A stretch of 64,000 bases of DNA from the NCBI RefSeq assembly GCF_033547095.1, contig NZ_CP137852.1:4427001-4491000 (forward strand), in the 5' to 3' direction. This document shows positions 33,127 to 39,892 of the stretch, piece by piece. The stretch is from Sediminicoccus rosea (GTDB taxonomy: Bacteria > Pseudomonadota > Alphaproteobacteria > Acetobacterales > Acetobacteraceae). The notes beneath the pieces were generated by a model, which was not told where the DNA came from, searched no databases, and saw only the letters and a program-made list of their open reading frames with translations. The translations under genes were made by a program, and so were the position numbers. Each line of letters starts with the position of its first letter. The stretch's first letter is position 1.

Positions 33127-33892
33127 CCCCGGCTTGCGGGAGGAGCGCGCGGGCCGCGCGCTGCTGCTGACGCTCGACCGCCCCGCCGCCGGCAATGCGC
33201 TGGACGAGGCGACGATCCTGGCCTTGCGCGCGCGGCTCGACCACGCGGCGCGGGACGAGACGCTGAACTGCGTCATCCTTTGCGGCACCGGCCGCTTCTT
33301 CTGTGCGGGGGGAGACCTCAAGGCCTATCGCGCGCTGGAGAACGCGGCCGCGCTGGAGCGCGTCTTCGGCGCCGCACGGGCGCTGCTGGACGCGATCGAG
33401 GCGCACCCGCTGCCGGTCATCGCCGCCATTGATGGTTATGCGCTGGGCGGGGGGGCGGAGTTGGCGCTCGCCTGTGACCTGCGCGTGGCAGGGGCGGGAG
33501 CGGTGCTGGGCTTTCCGCAGCTGCGCCTTGGCATCATTCCCGGCTGGGACGGCACGGAACGCCTCGCGGCCCGGGTCGGCCGCGGCACCGCCATGCGCCT
33601 GCTGCTGACGGGCGAGCGCCTCACCGCCGAGGCCGCGCAGGCCATGGGCCTGGTCGAGCTGGTGGCCGAGAATGCACGCGAGGCCGCGCTCCGCCTCGCC
33701 GCCGATCTCGAAGCGGCGGCACCCCTCGCCATCCGCGGCGCGAAACAGGCGCTCTCCACGCTTGAACTGCCGCGCGCCGAGGCCCGCAATCTGGCGGCCG
33801 GCGTCTTCGCGCGCCTATGGTTCACCGAAGATCACCGCGAGGCCGAACGCGCCTTCGCCGAAAAACGGGAGGCCGTGTTCCATGGCCGATGA
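33107..33892 (+). CDS. Enoyl-CoA hydratase/isomerase (crotonase family)
   Basis: 261 aa. The oxyanion-hole region FFCAGGDLKAYRAL and the signature IAAIDGYALGGGAELALACDLRVAG with the first catalytic Glu are present. At the second catalytic site the crotonase Glu is replaced: FPQLRLGIIPGWDGTERL has Gln where crotonase has Glu, and Asp in place of Gly in the PGxGGT loop. A simple hydratase mechanism is therefore doubtful; isomerase, lyase or thioesterase activity is possible. Overlaps the VOC gene by 20 bases and the GST gene by 11. Confidence 0.88.
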   Translation: MSSSATDPGLREERAGRALLLTLDRPAAGNALDEATILALRARLDHAARDETLNCVILCGTGRFFCAGGDLKAYRALENAAALERVFGAARALLDAIEAHPLPVIAAIDGYALGGGAELALACDLRVAGAGAVLGFPQLRLGIIPGWDGTERLAARVGRGTAMRLLLTGERLTAEAAQAMGLVELVAENAREAALRLAADLEAAAPLAIRGAKQALSTLELPRAEARNLAAGVFARLWFTEDHREAERAFAEKREAVFHGR

Positions 33893-34520
33893 CAAGCTCC
33901 GCATCCTCGGGCGGCCCAATTCCTTCAACGTGCGCAAGCTGCTCTGGCTCTGCGACGAGATCGCCCTGCCCTATGTCCGGGAGGATTGGGGCCGCGGCTA
34001 TACGCCGACCAGCACGCCGGAATTCCTGCGCCTGAACCCGGTCGCGCAGATCCCAGTGGTGCTGGATGGCGACCTCGTGCTGCGCGAGTCCAACGCCATC
34101 ATGCGCTATCTCTGCCTCAAGCATGGCGCGGAGTGGATCTATCCTGCCGCGCCGGAGCGGCGCGTGCGCGTCGAGCAATGGCTGGACTGGGTCGCCTATG
34201 ACCTGACGCATGCCATGCGCGGCGCCTTCCTGGGCGGGCAGTTGCAGGAGGCGCCCTGGAACAATGCCTGGTTCGTCGAGCAGGGGCGGCAGGACTTCAC
34301 CCATGCCATGGCGCTGCTCGATCGCGAGCTGGCCGCTGGACAGCCCTACCTCTGCGGCGAGGGCTTCACGCTGGCCGACATCCCGATGGGCCTCGTCGTC
34401 AACCGCTGGTTCGCGGTGAAGGGCTTCGACAAGCCCGCCTATCCCGCCGTCAGCGCCTATTTCGAACGCCTGTCGCAACGCCCCGCCTATCTGCGCCACG
34501 GCCGCAACGGACTGCCTTGA
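33882..34520 (+). CDS. Glutathione S-transferase family protein
   Basis: 212 aa. N-terminal thioredoxin fold: LRILGRPNSFNVRKLLWLCDEI with a Ser at the usual catalytic location, NPVAQIPVVLDGDLVLRESNAIMRYL with the glutathione gamma-Glu binding residues, and the C-terminal helical domain with LDRELAAGQPYLCGEGFTLADIPMG. The ATG at 33882 lies inside the end of the hydratase gene. Presence in a catabolic acyl-CoA operon hints at ring-opening, isomerase or dehalogenation chemistry; the activity is not known. Confidence 0.9.
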   Translation: MADDKLRILGRPNSFNVRKLLWLCDEIALPYVREDWGRGYTPTSTPEFLRLNPVAQIPVVLDGDLVLRESNAIMRYLCLKHGAEWIYPAAPERRVRVEQWLDWVAYDLTHAMRGAFLGGQLQEAPWNNAWFVEQGRQDFTHAMALLDRELAAGQPYLCGEGFTLADIPMGLVVNRWFAVKGFDKPAYPAVSAYFERLSQRPAYLRHGRNGLP

Positions 34521-34558
34521 CCACCACAACGACAACAAGAACTGGGAGGACACCAAAG

Positions 34559-35533
34559 ATGAGACGGACAATCCTGAAAGGGCTTGCAACGCTCGCTACG
34601 CTCGGCTCACTGGCGGCGCCCGCCCTCGCGCAGGCGCCCTTCCCCGAACGCCCGATCCGGCTGATCATCCCCTATGCGCCCGGCGGCGGCACCGATGCCA
34701 CGATGCGCGTCCTGACCGGCCCGATGGGCGAGATCCTGGGCCAGCCCTTCGTGATCGAGAACCGCACGGCCGGTGCGGGCACCATCGGCGCCGCCATGGT
34801 CGCGCAGGCCAGGCCCGATGGCTACACGCTGCTGGCCGACCCCTCGGCGCATGCGCTGAACCACATGCTGATCCGCAACCTGCCCTTCAACTACGAGCGC
34901 GACTTCGCGCCCATCGCACGCATGTCGGTCATGCCGCTCATCATGATCGTGCCGGCAAATGAGCGCGCGGCGGACCTCGCCACCTACATCGCGCGCCTGC
35001 GCGAGCAGGGCGGCCGCGTCTCCTGGGCGAGTGCCGGCATCGGCACGGCCTCGCATCTCTCAGGCTTCCTCTTCGTGCAGCGCGCGGGGATCGAATCCAC
35101 ACATGTGCCCTATCGCGGCGGCAGCCAGGGCGCGCAGGCGGTGCTGGCGGGCGACACGATGTTCAACTTCGCCACCGCGCCCTCAGCCGTGGGGCTGGTG
35201 CAAGGGCGGCAATTGCGGGCGCTCGCCGTCTCCTCCGCCACGCGCATGTCGGTCCTGCCCGATGTGCCGACCGTGGCCGAGGCCGCCTTGCCCGGCTTCG
35301 AACTGGTGGAATGGATCGGCCTCTGGGCGCCCACGGGCACGCCGCCCGCCATCCTCGATCGCATCCAGGATGCGGCCCAGCGCACGCTCGCCATGCCCGA
35401 CATCCGCGCGCGCCTCGCCACGCTGGGCATGGAGGCCGCCTTCCAGCCGCGACCGGAATTCACCCGCTTCCTGACGGAGCAGCGCGCCCTGCTCACGCGC
35501 ATCGCGACCGATGCCGGGCTGCGCCCCGAATGA
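34559..35533 (+). CDS. Bug/TctC-family solute receptor
   Basis: 324 aa. The ATG at 34559 follows GGGAGGA and opens a signal peptide (MRRTILKGLATLATLGSLAAPALA). The mature part begins PFPERPIRLIIPYAPGGGTDATMR, followed by VIENRTAGAGTIGAAMVAQARPDGYTLL and a VPYRGGSQGAQAVLAGDTMFNF block. It is probably the uptake receptor for the substrate of the GntR-headed operon. The stop overlaps the next gene (ATGA). Confidence 0.92.
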   Translation: MRRTILKGLATLATLGSLAAPALAQAPFPERPIRLIIPYAPGGGTDATMRVLTGPMGEILGQPFVIENRTAGAGTIGAAMVAQARPDGYTLLADPSAHALNHMLIRNLPFNYERDFAPIARMSVMPLIMIVPANERAADLATYIARLREQGGRVSWASAGIGTASHLSGFLFVQRAGIESTHVPYRGGSQGAQAVLAGDTMFNFATAPSAVGLVQGRQLRALAVSSATRMSVLPDVPTVAEAALPGFELVEWIGLWAPTGTPPAILDRIQDAAQRTLAMPDIRARLATLGMEAAFQPRPEFTRFLTEQRALLTRIATDAGLRPE

Positions 35534-36675
35534 GCGGCGCCCTGGACGGACTGCTGGTGCTGGACCTGACGACCTTTCTGTCAGGCCCCTATTGCACGAT
35601 GATGCTGGGCGATCTCGGCGCCGAGGTCATCAAGGTGGAACGGCCCGAGGGCGACGAGGCGCGGCGCATGCCGCCCTTCGTCGACGGCCGCAGCCAGCCC
35701 TTTGCGCTGTGGAACCGCAACAAGCGCAGCATCGCGCTTGACCTGAAGGCGCCGCCCGATGCGGCGCTGCTGTGGCAGTTGGTGAAGCGCGCCGATGTGC
35801 TGGTGGAGAATTTCCGCCCCGGCGCGCTGGCCCGCGCCGGCTTTGGTTGGGAGGCGCTGCACGCGGCCAATCCGCGCCTCGTCGTCGCCTCCATCTCCGG
35901 CTTCGGCCAGACCGGGCCCTGGGCGCAGCATGGGGGCTTCGACATGATGGCGCAGGGCATGTCGGGCCTCATGGCCGGCAATGGCCCGCCCGATGGCGAG
36001 CCCTATCGCCTGCCCGTGGCCATCACCGACCTCACGGCGGGCATGTTCACCACCAGCGCGATCCTCGCCGCCCTCATGGCGCGGCACCGCACCGGCATGG
36101 GCCAGCACATTGACCAGTCGCTCTTCGAGGCTGGCCTCGCGCTCGGCGTCTATGAGGCGGCTCATGTCTTCAGCCAGGGCACGCGGCCCGAGCGCATGGG
36201 GCAGTTGCATCGCGGCAACTCGCCCTATCGCGTCTTCCAGACGCGGGATGGCTGGATCACGATCGGCGCCAACAAGGACGCCTTCTGGCGCAGCCTCTGC
36301 GACATACTGAACCTGCCGGAATTGCCGGCCGATCCGCGCTTCGCCACCAATGCCGACCGCGTGCGGAACAATGACGCGCTGGTGCCGCTGCTGCAGGCCG
36401 CCTTCCTGACGCGGGAGAGTGCCCATTGGCTCGCGGCGCTGGGCGGCGCCGGCATCCCGGCCGAGCCGGTGTTGGCCTATGACGAGGCGCTGGCCCACCC
36501 GCAGGCGGTGGCACGCGGCGTCAGCGCCGAGATCGCGGACCCGGCGCGCGGCGCGATCCGCACGCTCTCCTCGCCGCTGAAGCTCAAGGGCACGCCGGCT
36601 ACGCTGCGCGTCCGCGCGCCCGACCTCGACGAGCACGGCGCGGAGATCCGCGCCTGGCTCGCCGAGGGCGGTTGA
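35530..36675 (+). CDS. CaiB/BaiF (class III) CoA-transferase
   Basis: 381 aa. LLVLDLTTFLSGPYCTMMLGDLGAEVIKVERPEGD, RNKRSIALDLKAPPD, NFRPGALARAGFGWEAL, the catalytic Asp in QHGGFDMMAQGMSGLMA, and TGMGQHIDQSLFEAG. Start chosen at the ATGA overlap with the receptor. It is the second class III CoA-transferase in the window and the likely activating enzyme of this operon. Converges with the MBL hydrolase, 7 bases between stops. Confidence 0.92.
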   Translation: MSGALDGLLVLDLTTFLSGPYCTMMLGDLGAEVIKVERPEGDEARRMPPFVDGRSQPFALWNRNKRSIALDLKAPPDAALLWQLVKRADVLVENFRPGALARAGFGWEALHAANPRLVVASISGFGQTGPWAQHGGFDMMAQGMSGLMAGNGPPDGEPYRLPVAITDLTAGMFTTSAILAALMARHRTGMGQHIDQSLFEAGLALGVYEAAHVFSQGTRPERMGQLHRGNSPYRVFQTRDGWITIGANKDAFWRSLCDILNLPELPADPRFATNADRVRNNDALVPLLQAAFLTRESAHWLAALGGAGIPAEPVLAYDEALAHPQAVARGVSAEIADPARGAIRTLSSPLKLKGTPATLRVRAPDLDEHGAEIRAWLAEGG

Positions 36676-36682
36676 AGCGGCG

Positions 36683-37561
36683 CTACCGCGCGAAGACCCA
36701 ATCATAGGCGCCGCCGGCCCGCTTCAGGCGGCCCGCGGTCGGCGTCGGGAAATGGATCGGCAGCAGCAGCGTGTCGGTCTCGGCCACCTCCTCGAAGACG
36801 CGCTTGCGGCTCTCGGCCGCCGCATGCGGGTCCCAGCAGAAGATGGTGGACATGGTCGGGTCGAAGCATTGCAGCTGGTGGTGCATCATGTCGCCCGCGA
36901 TGATCGCGGTCTGCCCCTTGCTGCTGATCTTCACGCAGACATGGCCGGGCGAATGGCCGGGCGTGAGGATGAGCGAGATGCAGTCATCCAGCGTGAAGCT
37001 CTCATCCACCAGCAGCGCCTGGCCGGCCTTGGCGATGGGCTCGCAATTCATCCGCCACACGCCGCCCGCGCCGCCGGCGCGCTCCTTGCCCTCGCGCTCC
37101 AGCGCCTCCCACGCGGCGTATTCGCCCTTGTGGAAGATGTACTTCGCATTCGGGAAGGTCGGGACCCATTCGCCGTTGACGAGCTTCGTGTTCCAGCCGC
37201 TGTGGTCGATGTGCAGGTGGGTGCAGAAGACGTAGTCGATGTCCGCCGGTGTCAGCCCCTCGGCGGTCAGCGCATCCATCCAGGGCTGCTTCGGGAAGTC
37301 CATGGGCGCAGGGTAGCCCTTGTCCTCCCCGGTGCAGGTATCCACCAGGATGACGTGCTGGGCCGTGCGCACCACGAAGGTCTGGTAGGTGATGACCATC
37401 TTGCCCGAGGCGCGGTCGAACACCTCCGGCGCCAGCCGCGCGACATCGGCGGCCTTGGCGGCGCTGTCGTAGTTGAGGAAGAAATCCTCCGGCCGCCGCC
37501 ACGGACCGTCGCGCTCGATGAGGCTGGTGATGGCGACGTCGCCGATCTGCAGGCGCTTCAT
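36683..37561 (-). CDS. MBL-fold metallo-hydrolase
   Basis: 292 aa metallo-beta-lactamase fold. HxHxDH is present as FCTHLHIDHSGWN, the other zinc ligands as TPGHSPGHVCV, AGDMMHHQ and LPIHFPTP. The layout and length resemble N-acyl homoserine lactonase/methyl parathion hydrolase-type enzymes, but no signal peptide is seen. It stands alone between a CoA-transferase and rsmA. The substrate is unknown; a lactone or ester is likely. Confidence 0.88.
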   Translation of the reverse strand: MKRLQIGDVAITSLIERDGPWRRPEDFFLNYDSAAKAADVARLAPEVFDRASGKMVITYQTFVVRTAQHVILVDTCTGEDKGYPAPMDFPKQPWMDALTAEGLTPADIDYVFCTHLHIDHSGWNTKLVNGEWVPTFPNAKYIFHKGEYAAWEALEREGKERAGGAGGVWRMNCEPIAKAGQALLVDESFTLDDCISLILTPGHSPGHVCVKISSKGQTAIIAGDMMHHQLQCFDPTMSTIFCWDPHAAAESRKRVFEEVAETDTLLLPIHFPTPTAGRLKRAGGAYDWVFAR

Positions 37562-37626
37562 GTGTGATGCTCCATCTCTTGGACGCGCGCATCCTGAATC
37601 GGATCGCGGCCGCGCGCCAGGGCGGG

Positions 37627-38475
37627 TCAGGCGCCGCCGCGGGCCAGCACGGCGCGGGCCAGCGCGTCAAAGGCGCTGACCGGCAATTCCTCGGCCCGGC
37701 GCTCGCCCGCGATGCCGCATTGCTCCAGCAGCGCCTCCGCGCCGCCCAGCGATTTCAACGAGCCGCGCAGCATCTTGCGGCGCTGCCCGAAGGCGGCCGC
37801 GGTCACCCGCTCCATCGCGCGGAACAGCTCGGGCGGCGGCTGCTCGGCATGCGGGGTAATCACCACCACGGCGGAATGCACCCGCGGCGGGGGGCGGAAG
37901 GCGCCGGGCGGCAGCCGCAGCCCCACCATGCAATCCGCCACCCACTGCGCCAGCACGGCGAGGCGGCCGTAATGCTCGGTCTGCGGCGCGGCGGTGATGC
38001 GGAAGGCGACCTCTTCCTGGAACATCAGCGTCAGCCGCTCCCAGGACGCGGCCTCGCGCAGCCAGCCGATGAGCAGCGGCGTGCCGACATTGTAGGGCAG
38101 GTTCGCCACCACCTGGCGGGGCGCGGGCAGCTGCGCCACGCCATCGAACTTCATCGCATCCTGGCGCAACACGGTCAGGCGCCCGGGATGCGCCGCCACA
38201 ACCTCGGCCAGCGCCGCGATGGCGCGCTCATCCAGCTCGACGGCGGTGAGATGCGCGAGCGGCTTGCCCAGAAGCGCGCGGGTCAGCCCGCCCGGGCCCG
38301 GCCCCACCTCCAGCACATGCCGCCCCGTGAGGTCGCCGGGCAGCAGCGCGATGCGGGCGCAGAGCGTCTCGTCCAGCAGGAAATGCTGGCCCAGCGCCTT
38401 GCGGGCATCCAGGCCATACTTGCCGACGACGCCGGCGAGGGGCGTCAGCCCAAGCTCTTGTTTTGACTCAGACAC
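37627..38475 (-). CDS. rsmA: 16S rRNA (adenine1518-N6/adenine1519-N6)-dimethyltransferase
   Basis: 282 aa. KALGQHFLLDETLCARI, the SAM motif HVLEVGPGPGGLTRALL, the target-base motif NLPYNVGTPLLIGWL, and the C-terminal SLKSLGG...LLEQCGIAGERRAEELPVSAF. KsgA/RsmA dimethylates two adenines in helix 45 of 16S rRNA late in 30S assembly. The ATG lies 8 bases inside the surA 3' end, so it is coupled to surA. The pdxA gene often found between surA and rsmA is absent. Confidence 0.97.
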   Translation of the reverse strand: MSESKQELGLTPLAGVVGKYGLDARKALGQHFLLDETLCARIALLPGDLTGRHVLEVGPGPGGLTRALLGKPLAHLTAVELDERAIAALAEVVAAHPGRLTVLRQDAMKFDGVAQLPAPRQVVANLPYNVGTPLLIGWLREAASWERLTLMFQEEVAFRITAAPQTEHYGRLAVLAQWVADCMVGLRLPPGAFRPPPRVHSAVVVITPHAEQPPPELFRAMERVTAAAFGQRRKMLRGSLKSLGGAEALLEQCGIAGERRAEELPVSAFDALARAVLARGGA

Positions 38476-39847
38476 GCATCTCGATCACGGCACGGCGGCG
38501 CAGGTCGCGCTGCAGCTGGCGCGAGAGCAGCTCCACGCGGTCGCGCAGGATCTGCTGGCGCGCGGCGTCCGGCGTGAACTCGTTCATGTTCCGCTGCTCG
38601 CGCGAGCAGACCATCAGCAGCAGCACGCCATCGGGCGCGATCACCGGCTGGCTCGGCCGGCCGATCGCCAGGCTCGCCAGCATGCTGCGCAGCGCGGGCG
38701 GATTCAGGCCCTCCAGGCGGATCGGGCCCGGATCGGTCGGCCGGTCGCTCGTGCGCGGCAGCGCGTCCACCTGTTCGCAGCCACGCAGCGTCTGGGAGAG
38801 GCGCTGGGCGCGCTCCACCACGGCGCGCTGCTGCTCCGTCGGCGCCTGTGGGTCCAGCGGGCGGTCGAAGGGGGTGAAGAGCTGGCGGATGGTCAGCATG
38901 GTCGAGAGCTGCGCCGCCGTCCCGCCCTCGCGCCGGGCGCGCAGCGAGACGATCTGGAAGCCGCCGGCCACGCGGATCGGGTTGCTGACCGCGCCGGGCG
39001 GCATGCGGGTCACGATGCTGGCAACCTCGGGGTCGAGCTGGTTGACGCCGACCCAGCCGACATCGCCGCCGCCCAGCGCCGTCTGCGCCTGGCTGAACTG
39101 CGACGCCACGACCGGGAAGGGCGAGCCGCGGCGGATCTGGCCAATCACCTCATCGGCGAAGCGGCGCACCTCGCCCTCATTCGCGGGGTCATCCACCGGC
39201 AGGTAGATCTCGCTGACGAGGTATTCGGCCTGGGCCTCCTGCGCACGGCGGCTGGCGATGGCATCAGCCACCTCCTGCTCGCTGATCTCCGCCAGCGGGC
39301 CCAGGGCCTGGCGCAGCAGGCGGCCCCAGCCGATCTGCGCGCGGATCTGGTCGAACAGCACGCGCGGCTGGATGCCCGCATTGCGAAGCTGGTTGCGCAT
39401 GGCGCCGGGCGGCAGATTGTTGCGGCGCTCGATATCCGCGATGGCCTCGGCGATGTCCGCGTCGGAGACGCCGATGCGGCGGCGCTGGATCTCCTGGATG
39501 CGCAGCCGCTCATCCACGGCGAGGCGCAGCACCTGCGGCTGCAGCCGGCCCAGGATCTCGGGCGCGACGCCCATGCCGACATTGAGCGCGAAGAGGCGGG
39601 AGCGGGAGGTGACCTCGGCCTGGGTGATCGGGTCCCCGTTCACGACGGCCAGGATGCGGTTGCCGGTCTGCGGGGCGGGCGCCTCGGGCGCGCCGGCCGG
39701 TCGCGGCTGGGCGAAAGCCATGGGCGCCACGGCGACGGCGAGGAAGAGCGCCATCCCGAACGGGAGCAACCCCTGGGGGACCAACCCCTGGGGGAGCAGG
39801 CCCGACGGGAGCAACCTGGAGGCGATTCGGGAACGGGTGCGGGTCAT
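38468..39847 (-). CDS. surA: Periplasmic chaperone / peptidyl-prolyl isomerase SurA
   Basis: 459 aa exported chaperone for outer-membrane proteins. After an unusual leader (residues 1-47, with four LLPxG-type repeats before the hydrophobic core MALFLAVAVAPMAFA), the SurA_N helical domain starts at NRILAVVNGDPITQAEV. One parvulin domain is clear (EYLVSEIYLPVDDP to GGFQIVSLRAR, with GGGDVGWVG); a second domain is degenerate. It lies directly after lptD, whose product is a classical SurA client. A later in-frame ATG (the Met of MALFLAV) could give a conventional short signal peptide. Confidence 0.93.
   Translation of the reverse strand: MTRTRSRIASRLLPSGLLPQGLVPQGLLPFGMALFLAVAVAPMAFAQPRPAGAPEAPAPQTGNRILAVVNGDPITQAEVTSRSRLFALNVGMGVAPEILGRLQPQVLRLAVDERLRIQEIQRRRIGVSDADIAEAIADIERRNNLPPGAMRNQLRNAGIQPRVLFDQIRAQIGWGRLLRQALGPLAEISEQEVADAIASRRAQEAQAEYLVSEIYLPVDDPANEGEVRRFADEVIGQIRRGSPFPVVASQFSQAQTALGGGDVGWVGVNQLDPEVASIVTRMPPGAVSNPIRVAGGFQIVSLRARREGGTAAQLSTMLTIRQLFTPFDRPLDPQAPTEQQRAVVERAQRLSQTLRGCEQVDALPRTSDRPTDPGPIRLEGLNPPALRSMLASLAIGRPSQPVIAPDGVLLLMVCSREQRNMNEFTPDAARQQILRDRVELLSRQLQRDLRRRAVIEMRV
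39756..39815 (-). repeat. 15-bp x 4 tandem repeat inside the surA leader
   Basis: Four 15-base units (39756-39770, 39771-39785, 39786-39800, 39801-39815) differ at a few positions and encode, in transcription order, LLPSG, LLPQG, LVPQG and LLPFG. Because the unit is a multiple of three, copy-number change would lengthen or shorten the signal-peptide N-region without a frameshift. Confidence 0.85.
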
Positions 39848-39892
39848 GATCCCCTGTCTTAAAGCAGAACCGCCCCGGCCGGAAACCGGGCC

